Below are positions 1-5,522 of a DNA stretch of 8,620 bases, one piece after another. Position 1 is the stretch's first letter; every line of letters begins with the position of its first letter. Both the position numbers and the translations under genes were made by a program. The notes below the pieces were generated by a model. It was not told where the DNA came from and made no database searches. It saw nothing but the letters and a program-made list of their open reading frames with translations. The stretch comes from an uncultured Collinsella sp. Its GTDB lineage: Bacteria; Actinomycetota; Coriobacteriia; Coriobacteriales; Coriobacteriaceae. The stretch lies in assembly GCA_959026535.1 (NCBI GenBank), contig CAUFMB010000069.1, forward strand, positions 1 through 8,620, given 5' to 3'.

Positions 1-98
1 TCACGAGCGGGGGCTCCTATCTTTTCAGTGCCCTCGGATTGGGTCATAGTGTCTGGCGTTGCCAAAGCATCGGCGTCGCCTTGGTCCAGATGTGGCAT
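1..98 (-). CDS. Possible 5' end of a leftward gene, partial, unrecognised
   Basis: Reading leftward from an ATG at 98-96 the frame stays open to the window edge and encodes a short polar stretch (starts MPHLDQGDADALATPD, then MTQSEGTEKIGAPAR). A second in-frame ATG lies at 47-45. Neither start has a clear Shine-Dalgarno sequence, and the upstream bases fall in the repeat cluster beginning at 101. The composition (Asp, Ala, Thr, Glu, Gly) would fit a disordered N-terminal leader of a membrane or surface protein, but nothing identifies a family. The opposite strand is also open in one frame from 1 to a TAG at 112-114, so coding direction is uncertain. It may be no gene at all. Confidence 0.25.
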   Translation of the reverse strand, partial: MPHLDQGDADALATPDTMTQSEGTEKIGAPAR

Positions 99-100
99 TT

Positions 101-186
101 GGGGACAGTCCTAGTCGTTGGGGACGTTCTTAAACGACTAGTCATTCAGGAACGTCCCCAACGACTAGTCATTTAAGTGCGTCCCC
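101..186. repeat. Nested direct and inverted repeat cluster with GGGGAC cores
   Basis: A perfect 19-bp inverted repeat has its arms at 111-129 (CTAGTCGTTGGGGACGTTC) and 150-168. Superimposed are two tandem 27-bp units, 133-159 and 160-186, which share a perfect 14-bp start (AACGACTAGTCATT) and a perfect GTCCCC end. A further inverted, shortened copy lies at 101-119 (GGGGACAGTCC then TAGTCGTT). A short AATGAGT repeat follows at 187-193 and 198-204. The unit consists of AACGACTAG plus a GGGGAC-type core in either orientation. No T-tract follows the stem, so this is not a normal terminator. Confidence 0.8.
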
Positions 187-243
187 AATGAGTACCCAAT
201 GAGTGTGTGGGCGAGCAGATTTTCCCGTTTGCCGATTTGTGTC

Positions 244-270
244 TTGATAAATGTATATAACGACTATAAC
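244..270 (+). promoter_or_regulatory. Possible promoter of the EamA transporter gene
   Basis: A TTGATA at 244-249 and a TATAAC at 265-270 form a possible -35/-10 pair with a short 15-bp spacer. Transcription would start near 277, leaving a leader of about 35 nt before the TTG start at 312. This would make the ATG at 276 unusable except as a leaderless start. The AT-rich patch 244-285 stands out from its GC-rich surroundings. The short spacer keeps confidence low. Confidence 0.35.
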
Positions 271-272
271 GT
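256..272. promoter_or_regulatory. Candidate GntR operator upstream of the EamA gene
   Basis: TATAACG occurs twice, at 256-262 and 265-271, with a 9-bp period. The second copy overlaps the proposed -10 box. The sequence ACGA-CTATA-ACGT (260-272) is one base from the ACGT-N5-ACGT dyad found upstream of the PTS operon and gntR. The assignment to the GntR protein encoded at 7620-8339 is inferred from the shared word and from position. Confidence 0.45.
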
Positions 273-300
273 AGTATGAAACATATTGGAAACAATACCG

Positions 301-306
301 AGGAGG
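301..306 (+). promoter_or_regulatory. Ribosome binding site that selects TTG 312
   Basis: A perfect AGGAGG lies 5 nt before the TTG at 312-314. The upstream in-frame ATG at 276 has no Shine-Dalgarno-like sequence (preceding bases are ATAACGTAGT), and this AGGAGG would lie inside its reading frame. Confidence 0.7.
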
Positions 307-311
307 CTGCG

Positions 312-1394
312 TTGAAGAAAAGCAATCTGGGCTATGTGCTGGTGCTGGTCGCCGCGCTTATGTGGGGCAGCATCGGAATCTTTGTAAACGGCATCTCGGC
401 CATGGGCGTTTCGTCCCAGAGCATGGCTGCCTTTCGCTTGTTGGTCGGAGCGCTTATCTTGGCGCCGGTCCTGATGTTTATGGGCTGCCGTCCGGGTGAG
501 GGATCTACCGTGGCTCAGGGTCCGCTGGCCCTGTTCAAGGCAAGCCCTAAAGAGCTTGTTCCTTGCGCGCTTGTCGGTATCGTCGGTTTAGCCGCCGCCA
601 ACACCTGCTATTACGAGTGCATGCGCGAGGTGGGTATGTCTACGGCGTCGGTGCTGCTCTACACCTCGCCGGTGTTTGGCGTCATGCTCGGACGCGTGCT
701 TTATCGCGAGGACGTGACTCCCAACAAGCTCGTTGCCATCGCTTTTAACATCGTAGGCTGCGTGCTCGCAGTGACCAATGGCGACCTTTCCGGTTTCCAT
801 TTTTCGGTTTGGGGCGTCACGTCGGGCGTGATTGCAGGCCTTTGCGGTGCGTCGCTCGCGGTGTTTAGCCGAATAGCAACCAAGACGGTCCACCCGCTGG
901 CTGTCACGTTTTGGGGCTTTGTTTTTGGCGGCGCGGTTATGGCAGCTATCGCGGCTCCGTGGCCGGATGTCGCCGCGGCAATGTCGCCACAGCTGCTGCT
1001 GCTGTTCCTTGGCTTTGGACTCATCCCCACAGCCGTGGCTTACATCTTATATATGCAGGGTCTGTCCATGGGGCTCGAGACGTCGAAAGTTCCCGTCGTA
1101 ATGTCTTTCGAGACAGTGGCGACCGTCCTGGTGGGCATTGGCATCTATGCCGAGTCCGCCGGCGCGATCAAAGTCCTGGGCATCGTGCTGGTGCTCGCGT
1201 CCATCCTGATTATGAATACCGACTTCTCTAAGCTGCGCAACAGCGTGTTTGTCGGTCATGTCATTGAGAGCATGACCTTTAAGCCCAACGCGTGGTGGAC
1301 GGAGAAATCGCAGGACATGGATCTGTTTAAGGAACGCACCGGCATCGCGCTGGAGCCCACCGTACAGGAAAGCCCCTGGTACTTCGTGCGATAG
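312..1394 (+). CDS. EamA/DMT-family transporter with a C-terminal cytosolic tail
   Basis: This is an integral membrane carrier of the drug/metabolite transporter superfamily (two EamA repeats, about ten membrane segments), a group that usually exports amino acids, amines or related metabolites. From the TTG start it has 360 residues. The first repeat opens with the typical AALMWGSIGIF segment near residue 15 and closes with ASVLLYTSPVFG and LVAIAFNIVGCVLAVT. The second repeat covers roughly residues 165-300 and includes the conserved late segment PVVMSFETVATVLVGI. After the last membrane segment (LVLASILIMNT) comes a polar tail of about 57 residues, with HVIESMTFKPNAWW near its middle. Usual family members have about 290-310 residues, so the tail is extra. 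An ATG at 276 in the same frame would add 12 residues but lacks a ribosome binding site. The gene stands alone before the PTS operon, 183 bp away, and has a possible shared operator. The substrate cannot be read from sequence. Confidence 0.88.
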   Translation: MKKSNLGYVLVLVAALMWGSIGIFVNGISAMGVSSQSMAAFRLLVGALILAPVLMFMGCRPGEGSTVAQGPLALFKASPKELVPCALVGIVGLAAANTCYYECMREVGMSTASVLLYTSPVFGVMLGRVLYREDVTPNKLVAIAFNIVGCVLAVTNGDLSGFHFSVWGVTSGVIAGLCGASLAVFSRIATKTVHPLAVTFWGFVFGGAVMAAIAAPWPDVAAAMSPQLLLLFLGFGLIPTAVAYILYMQGLSMGLETSKVPVVMSFETVATVLVGIGIYAESAGAIKVLGIVLVLASILIMNTDFSKLRNSVFVGHVIESMTFKPNAWWTEKSQDMDLFKERTGIALEPTVQESPWYFVR

Positions 1395-1417
1395 AGGATT
1401 GTGTGCGGCGTCTGACC

Positions 1418-1454
1418 TGGGGTTATCCAGCCAGCGCCTGCCTATCCAGCCCCA
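1418..1454. repeat. Short direct repeat and weak stem downstream of the EamA gene
   Basis: TATCCAGCC occurs at 1424-1432 and 1443-1451, framed by TGGGG (about 1418-1422) and CCCCA (1450-1454), which could pair. There is no T-tract, so this is at best a weak termination or processing signal for the transporter transcript. Confidence 0.3.
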
Positions 1455-1470
1455 ACGTTTCAAGTACGTT
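1454..1470. promoter_or_regulatory. 17-bp dyad AACGT-N7-ACGTT, possible protein-binding site
   Basis: AACGT at 1454-1458 and ACGTT at 1466-1470 form a perfect inverted repeat around TTCAAGT. It lies about 75-90 bp upstream of the likely PTS -10 box. The half-sites equal those of the operator at 1532-1546, but the spacing is two bases longer. It could be an auxiliary site or chance. Confidence 0.3.
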
Positions 1471-1472
1471 AA

Positions 1473-1507
1473 ACCCGTCAACGGTCGATTTTCACCCGCG
1501 AACGGTC
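1473..1507 (+). promoter_or_regulatory. Two 14-bp direct repeats 21 bp apart upstream of the PTS operon
   Basis: ACCCGNNAACGGTC occurs at 1473-1486 (TC in the variable positions) and 1494-1507 (CG). Twelve of 14 bases match, and the start-to-start distance is exactly 21 bp, two helical turns. They end about 39 bp before the TATAAT at 1546. Two same-face direct repeats at this place would fit an activator-binding site. No activator gene is visible in the window. Confidence 0.4.
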
Positions 1508-1531
1508 TTTATACTAATTAGCAATATAAGC

Positions 1532-1561
1532 AACGTATAAGACGTTATAATGACCATAACG
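1532..1561. promoter_or_regulatory. PTS operon -10 region with overlapping GntR-type operator dyads
   Basis: A TATAAT at 1546-1551 is a good -10 box, but no TTGACA-like -35 stands 16-18 bp upstream. A perfect 15-bp dyad AACGT-ATAAG-ACGTT (1532-1546) touches its upstream edge. A second dyad, CGTTAT-N7-ATAACG (1543-1561), surrounds it. The GT...AC spacing within the first dyad (GTATAAGAC) suits the general GntR-family operator form. A repressor bound here would cover the -10 box. The AGGAGG of the first PTS gene begins just downstream. Confidence 0.55.
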
Positions 1562-1577
1562 AAAAGGAGGAGGCAAG

Positions 1578-2501
1578 ATGAATCAGATCATTCTCGCATC
1601 TCATGGCGGCCTGGCCGCAGGCGCCAAAGACACGCTCGAGATGGTTCTCGGCGACGTGTCGAACGTCCACGTCGTGTCGCTTGCTCGTGACGACAAGGAG
1701 CCCATCACCAATAAGGTGGACGCCCTGATCGCCACGTTCAACGTGGACGACACCGTCTATGTGCTGACCGATATGCTCGGCAGCTCGGTCAACAACAACA
1801 TGGTCGAGCTTTCCAAGAACGGCACGAAGTTCACGGTTGTCAGCGGTTTCAACATCCCGCTGGCGCTCACGCTCGCTATGAGCCCCGTCCCCGTCGAGGG
1901 CGCCGAGCTCGCGGCCCTCATCAACGAGGCCCGCAACGGTCTGACCAACCCCAACGCACCGGCCCAGCCCGCCGCGGCTCCCGCCAAGAAGGCCAAGGCG
2001 TCCCGTCACAGCTCCGGTCCCGCCAAGATCGTCCTCGCACGTCTTGACTACCGTCTGCTGCACGGCCAGGTCGTCTTTACCTGGACCACCAAGGTCCAGG
2101 CCGAGCGCATCATCGTCGTCGACAACGCTGCCGCCAACGATGACATCAAGAAGGGCGCTCTTAAGCTGGCCAAGCCCCAGGGCGTGCGTCTGAACGTCTT
2201 CACCGTCGAGCGTGCTCTCGCCAAGATGGACAAGCTCAACACCCTCGGCGAGCGCGTCATGTTCGTCTTTGGCAACACGGCCGAGATGCTGCAGTTCTGC
2301 CAGGGCTACAAGCTCGACGCCATCAACCTGGGCGCCACCGCCAACCACGACGGTGCCGATCAGGTCGGCGGCAAGGACAGCTCCGTCTTCCTCGACGCCA
2401 CCCAGAAGGCCGACGTCAACCAGCTGCTCGACATGGGCATTAAGCTCTATGTCCAGCAGACCCCTACGTATCAGAGCGTCGACATCGACGCCAAGCTGTA
2501 A
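1578..2501 (+). CDS. PTS mannose-family EIIAB fusion protein
   Basis: This cytosolic phosphotransfer protein passes phosphate from HPr to the sugar taken up by the EIIC/EIID pair. The 307 residues hold an N-terminal EIIA domain of the mannose/fructose/sorbose family (about 1-122) with the phosphorylatable His9 in ILASHGG and the LTDMLGSS segment near 63-70. A linker rich in Ala, Pro and Lys follows (about 123-148). The EIIB domain (about 149-303) carries the active-site His162 in the motif ARLDYRLLHGQV. The layout matches ManX-type EIIAB proteins, whereas the two domains are separate in several related systems. The ATG at 1578 follows AAGGAGGAGG at 1564-1573. It is the first gene of the operon, 36 bp before EIIC. 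Codon use is strongly biased, as expected for a highly expressed gene. The family is certain; the sugar is not determined by this protein. Confidence 0.95.
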   Translation: MNQIILASHGGLAAGAKDTLEMVLGDVSNVHVVSLARDDKEPITNKVDALIATFNVDDTVYVLTDMLGSSVNNNMVELSKNGTKFTVVSGFNIPLALTLAMSPVPVEGAELAALINEARNGLTNPNAPAQPAAAPAKKAKASRHSSGPAKIVLARLDYRLLHGQVVFTWTTKVQAERIIVVDNAAANDDIKKGALKLAKPQGVRLNVFTVERALAKMDKLNTLGERVMFVFGNTAEMLQFCQGYKLDAINLGATANHDGADQVGGKDSSVFLDATQKADVNQLLDMGIKLYVQQTPTYQSVDIDAKL

Positions 2502-2506
2502 TCAAC

Positions 2507-2520
2507 CAGGCTTTTGCCTG
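2507..2520 (+). other. Small hairpin between EIIAB and EIIC genes
   Basis: CAGGC (2507-2511), a TTTT loop and GCCTG (2516-2520) form a perfect 5-bp stem just ahead of the EIIC ribosome binding site AAAGGAG (2524-2530). It has no T-tract after it, so it is unlikely to end transcription. It could affect mRNA decay or translation. Confidence 0.4.
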
Positions 2521-2537
2521 ACTGAAAGGAGAAGGGT

Positions 2538-3332
2538 ATGAATACGTTCATCAGTGCGGTGCTCGTCGGCCTCGTCGGCGTGTTCTGCATGTGGGACTCC
2601 CGCCTGCTCGGTCGTCTTAACTTCGAGCAGCCCCTCGTTGGCGCTACGCTCGTCGGTCTGCTGCTGGGCGATGTGCCCACCGGCCTTGCCGTCGGTGCCG
2701 CCGTCGAGCTCGTGTCCATGGGCCTGGTGCAGGTCGGCGCCGCCGTTCCGCCCGATATGGTCCTGGGCGGCATCGTGGCCGCTGCCTTTGCGTGCCTGAC
2801 CGATGCTTCCGCCGAGACCGCCATGACGATCGCCATCCCGGTCGCCGTCCTGGGTCAGCTCCTCGGCATCGTGTTCCGTTCCATCATCGCCGCCCTCACC
2901 CATGTGGCAGATAACGCGATCGATAACGGAAAGTTCAAGACCGCCTACCGTATGCACATCTGCGCCGGCTCCGGTCTGTACGCCGTCATGTACTTCCTGC
3001 CGATCTTCCTCGCCGTCTTTGTTGGCACCGACCTGGTTCAGGCCATCGTCAACATGGTTCCCGAGTGGCTGTCCACTGGTCTTAACGTTTCGACCAAGAT
3101 CATGACCGCCTACGGCTTGGCCCTGCTGCTCACCATGATGATCAAGAAGGGTATGACTCCGTTCCTGTTCATCGGTTTCCTGCTCGCCGCTTACCTCAAC
3201 CTGTCCGTCATCGCGGTCGCTCTGATCGGTGTGTGCCTGGCTGTCGTCTTCATGGGCTTCAAGTTCAACGGTTCCCATGCAGCCGCCGGTGTCGATTCCG
3301 ACTACGATCCGCTCGAAGACGACGAAGACTAA
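2538..3332 (+). CDS. PTS mannose-family EIIC membrane subunit
   Basis: This is the membrane channel subunit that binds and translocates the sugar together with EIID. The 264 residues include the EIIC signature of the mannose/sorbose family at about residues 33-73 (LVGLLLGDVPTGLAVGAAVE, then MGLVQVGAAVPPD). Further hydrophobic segments lie around 90-115, 145-165, 190-205 and 210-240. The N-terminus is a membrane helix starting directly at Met1. The C-terminus ends in a short acidic tail (SDYDPLEDDED). The start is preceded by AAAGGAG. The stop codon overlaps the AAGGAGG of the EIID gene, so translation of the two is probably coupled. Length and domain layout are normal for the family. Confidence 0.95.
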   Translation: MNTFISAVLVGLVGVFCMWDSRLLGRLNFEQPLVGATLVGLLLGDVPTGLAVGAAVELVSMGLVQVGAAVPPDMVLGGIVAAAFACLTDASAETAMTIAIPVAVLGQLLGIVFRSIIAALTHVADNAIDNGKFKTAYRMHICAGSGLYAVMYFLPIFLAVFVGTDLVQAIVNMVPEWLSTGLNVSTKIMTAYGLALLLTMMIKKGMTPFLFIGFLLAAYLNLSVIAVALIGVCLAVVFMGFKFNGSHAAAGVDSDYDPLEDDED

Positions 3333-3345
3333 GGAGGAACACACT

Positions 3346-4179
3346 ATGGCAACCGCAACCAAGGACGTGTCCCTGAACAAGAAGGTCAGCCAGTTCTTCT
3401 GGCGCTCCTGGGCCATCCAGGCCTCTTGGAACTACGAGCGTCAGATGAACATGGGCTTCCTCTACGGCATGGTTCCCACGCTCGATCGCCTCTATCCGGA
3501 TGAGTCCGACCCCAAGCAGCTCGCTGCTAAGAAAGAGGCTTACCACCGTCACATGGCGTTCTACAACTGCACCCCGCAGACGAGCGCTTTCATCCTGGGC
3601 CTCTCCGCCTCCATGGAGGAGGAGTACGCCAAGGATCCCGAGAACTTCGATCCCGATTCGATCAACGCGGTCAAGACCTCCCTCATGGGTCCGCTTTCCG
3701 GCATCGGTGACTCCTTCTTCCAGGGCACCATCCGCGTTATCGCCTTTGGCCTGGGCGTTCAGCTGGCTCAGCAGGGCTCCATCATGGGCCCGATCCTGGC
3801 TATGCTCATCTCCATCGTCCCCTCTGTGCTGATCACTTGGTTCGCAGCCAAGATGGGTTATCAGGGCGGCCACGAGTACCTGAGCAAGCTTCAGGGCGGC
3901 GACCTCATGGAGAAGCTCATGTATGTCTGCGGCATCGTGGGTCTTATGTCCGTGGGCGGCATGATCGCTACGCTGATCGGCGCCACCACCCCGCTGCAGT
4001 TCGCTGAGGGCACCGTCGTGATCCAGGACATCCTGGACGGCATGATGCCCCAGATGATCTCCCTCGGCCTCACTGGCCTTATGTACTGGCTCATCAAGAA
4101 GAACGTCAACACCGGTTGGCTTCTCGTGATCGCCATTGTGGGCGGCATCGCCCTCTCCGCGGCCGGCATCCTGGCCTAG
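3346..4179 (+). CDS. PTS mannose-family EIID membrane subunit
   Basis: This is the second membrane subunit of the permease and forms the translocation complex with EIIC. The chosen ATG gives 277 residues and follows AAGGAGG (3331-3337) at a good distance; the longer in-frame extension runs back into the EIIC gene and is not real. Conserved EIID features are SWAIQASWNYERQMNMGFLY (about 21-40), the polar segment with HRHMAFYNCTPQTSAFILG (68-86), and the loop KTSLMGPLSGIGDSFFQGT (110-128). Membrane segments follow at about 130-168, 192-212 and 236-277, ending in a hydrophobic C-terminus (GGIALSAAGILA), as usual. It is separated from EIIC by only 13 bp and from the deglycase gene by a 199-bp structured gap. 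Confidence 0.95.
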   Translation: MATATKDVSLNKKVSQFFWRSWAIQASWNYERQMNMGFLYGMVPTLDRLYPDESDPKQLAAKKEAYHRHMAFYNCTPQTSAFILGLSASMEEEYAKDPENFDPDSINAVKTSLMGPLSGIGDSFFQGTIRVIAFGLGVQLAQQGSIMGPILAMLISIVPSVLITWFAAKMGYQGGHEYLSKLQGGDLMEKLMYVCGIVGLMSVGGMIATLIGATTPLQFAEGTVVIQDILDGMMPQMISLGLTGLMYWLIKKNVNTGWLLVIAIVGGIALSAAGILA

Positions 4180-4213
4180 TCGCGACCAAACGCTTAACCG
4201 CTTTCCCCCGGGG

Positions 4214-4244
4214 GCCTGCCTGGCATCCCATACCCCAGGCAGGC
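4214..4244 (+). terminator. Strong hairpin after EIID, possible partial terminator or mRNA stabiliser
   Basis: GCCTGCCTGG (4214-4223) and CCAGGCAGGC (4235-4244) form a perfect 10-bp GC-rich stem with an 11-nt loop; two G-T pairs could lengthen it. Only TT follows, so it is not a full intrinsic terminator. Between the transport genes and the deglycase gene it could protect the upstream mRNA 3' end or lower read-through, giving more permease than enzyme. Confidence 0.6.
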
Positions 4245-4258
4245 TTCCATCCCTAAAA

Positions 4259-4287
4259 TGCGACAATGGGACAGTCCCTTTGTCGCA
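4259..4287. repeat. 29-nt extragenic palindrome with GGGACAGTCCC core
   Basis: The palindrome is centred on A4273. TGCGACAA (4259-4266) pairs with TTGTCGCA (4280-4287), and GGGAC (4268-4272) with GTCCC (4274-4278); only the T/T at 4267/4279 does not pair. The core matches the GGGGAC words at 101-186, 5412-5422, 5488-5497 and about 8570. It is probably a dispersed REP-like unit. Confidence 0.65.
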
Positions 4288-4338
4288 TCCTCAACGGGCC
4301 GGCGACTCGGTCCAAACCACGGTAACCCTGCGAGCGCC

Positions 4339-4354
4339 CGGCAATGTGGTGCCG
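4339..4354 (+). other. Small hairpin before the deglycase ribosome binding site
   Basis: CGGCA (4339-4343) and TGCCG (4350-4354) pair over a 6-nt loop, followed by CAAAAATCG and the AAAGGA at 4364-4369 that serves the ATG at 4379. It may shape access to the ribosome binding site. The stem is short. Confidence 0.3.
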
Positions 4355-4378
4355 CAAAAATCGAAAGGAATGTGTCAG

Positions 4379-5362
4379 ATGTACGAGATCGACCTTAACC
4401 TCCCTAAGCAGATCGTCGCTGACGTCCTGTCCAACCACGAGATCCACAGCGTCGCCTTCGTCGGCTGCGGTGCTTCCATGTCCGACCTTTACCCCGCCAA
4501 GTACTTCCTGGCCAACAACACGGACAAGCTGAACGTTCAGATCTTCACCGCTAACGAGTTCAACTACGACACGCCTTCTTGGGTCAACGAGCACACCTTC
4601 GTGATCACCTGCTCCCTCGGTGGCTCCACGCCCGAGACCGTCGAGGCCAACAAGACCGCCAAGAAGCACAACTGCCCGGTTGTCTCCCTCACCAACAAGG
4701 CTGGCTCCGCTCTGACCGTCGACGCCGACCACGTCATCGTTCACGGCTTCCACGCCAACCATGCTGCCAAGGCCGAGAAGCCCGCCTACGCCATCGCTCT
4801 TGCTCTCGAGATCCTTCAGCAGACCGAGGGCTATGATCACTACGAGGACATGATCACCGGCCTCACCAACATCTTCGAGCTCATCCAGAACGCTGCTGAG
4901 TCCGCCAAGGGCCTGGCCAAGCAGTTCGCTCAGGACTTCAAGGACGACAAGATGGTCTACTTCATGGCCTCCGGTGCCTCCGAGAAGATGGCATACTCTC
5001 ACGCCGCCTTCCTGTTCACCGAGATGCAGTGGATCGACGCCGCCGCCTACAACACCGGCGAGTACTTCCACGGCCCGTTCGAGGTTTCCACCGAGGGTAA
5101 GCCCTACATCTTCTTCATGTCCGACGGTGCTACCCGTCCGATGGACGCTCGCGCCCTCACCTTCCTGCAGCGCATGGGCGCCAAGGTCGCTCTGATCGAC
5201 GCCAAGGACTACGGCCTGGCCGACGCCGTGCCGGCAAGCGTCCTCACCTACTTCAACCCGCTGCTACACCTCGCCGTTATGCGCGAGTACGGCAACCAGC
5301 TCGCCGAGGCCCGTCAGCACCCGCTGACCATGCGTCGCTACATGTGGAAGCTTTCCTACTAA
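4379..5362 (+). CDS. SIS-domain sugar-phosphate deglycase/isomerase (FrlB/FraB/Gfr-like)
   Basis: This cytosolic enzyme has two SIS (sugar isomerase) domains. The first, about residues 20-150, holds FVGCGASMSD and the phosphate-binding CSLGGSTPETVEA (78-90). The second, about 185-327, holds MASGASEKMAYSHAAFLF and NTGEYFHGPFEV (225-236). Glu215 (in FTEMQW) and His231 (in YFHGP) are 16 residues apart, as are the catalytic Glu and His that I recall for FraB and FrlB deglycases, which split 6-phospho-fructosamines into a hexose 6-phosphate and an amine. Length (327) is close to FrlB (about 340). Together with the upstream mannose-type PTS this recalls gfr-type operons for glycated lysine, so a glycated amine is the likely substrate; an amino-sugar phosphate isomerase is the alternative. 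ATG 4379 has AAAGGA 9 nt upstream; the in-frame ATG at 4370 lies too close to it. Codon bias is strong, like the PTS genes. Confidence 0.82.
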   Translation: MYEIDLNLPKQIVADVLSNHEIHSVAFVGCGASMSDLYPAKYFLANNTDKLNVQIFTANEFNYDTPSWVNEHTFVITCSLGGSTPETVEANKTAKKHNCPVVSLTNKAGSALTVDADHVIVHGFHANHAAKAEKPAYAIALALEILQQTEGYDHYEDMITGLTNIFELIQNAAESAKGLAKQFAQDFKDDKMVYFMASGASEKMAYSHAAFLFTEMQWIDAAAYNTGEYFHGPFEVSTEGKPYIFFMSDGATRPMDARALTFLQRMGAKVALIDAKDYGLADAVPASVLTYFNPLLHLAVMREYGNQLAEARQHPLTMRRYMWKLSY

Positions 5363-5402
5363 TCACAAGTAAGTAGACCTTACGGGTTGATTGAGAGGGG
5401 AT

Positions 5403-5466
5403 GGGGTTTGTGCCCTGTCCCCTTTTCTGCTTTGGGGAGGGCGTGCCCGTTGCGCTGCAAAACCCC
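5403..5466. repeat. Folded GGGGAC-type element between deglycase and HAD genes
   Basis: GGGGTTT (5403-5409) can pair with AAACCCC (5460-5466). Inside, CCC (5413-5415) and TCCCC (5418-5422) pair with GGGGA (5434-5438) and GGG (5439-5441) around a TTTTCTGCTTT loop, with a 2-nt bulge. The strand carries CCCTGTCCCC, the reverse of the GGGGACAG word seen at 101. It could terminate or attenuate the operon mRNA, as the TTTT run lies in the loop rather than after the stem, but a repeat unit is more likely. Confidence 0.45.
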
Positions 5467-5473
5467 AGATAAA

Positions 5474-5508
5474 ACCTACCAAAATAAACCTGTCCCTTTT
5501 TGGCAGGT
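5474..5508 (+). repeat. Hairpin repeat ending directly at the HAD ribosome binding site
   Basis: ACCTACCAAAA (5474-5484) pairs with TTTTGGCAGGT (5498-5508), 10 of 11 pairs plus one A/C mismatch, around a loop with the CTGTCCC core. The next base, 5509, begins the GGGAGGAG used by the HAD gene. The core word links it to the other GGGAC-type palindromes. Confidence 0.5.
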
Positions 5509-5516
5509 GGGAGGAG
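5509..5516 (+). promoter_or_regulatory. Ribosome binding site that selects ATG 5523
   Basis: GGGAGGAG lies 6 nt before the ATG at 5523. An in-frame ATG at 5517 directly touches this sequence and is too close to use it. Longer in-frame extensions upstream run through the hairpin elements. Confidence 0.6.
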
Positions 5517-5522
5517 ATGCGT

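Noticed and set aside
101..186. CRISPR array
   Set aside because: The units are tandem without unique spacers, are present in both orientations, and no cas gene is near.
276..311. ATG 276 as start of the EamA gene
   Set aside because: It has no ribosome binding site and the perfect AGGAGG at 301-306 points to TTG 312.
1395..1577. Sigma-54 promoter for the mannose-type PTS, as often seen with LevR/ManR activators
   Set aside because: No TGGCAC-N5-TTGC-like -24/-12 element is visible upstream, and the local regulator is GntR-type.
1545..5071. Long antisense open frames of 267-333 codons over the PTS and deglycase genes
   Set aside because: They lie opposite genes with strong G/C-ending codon bias, lack ribosome binding sites and family motifs, and are rich in His, Asp, Gly and Val as expected from reading such genes backward.
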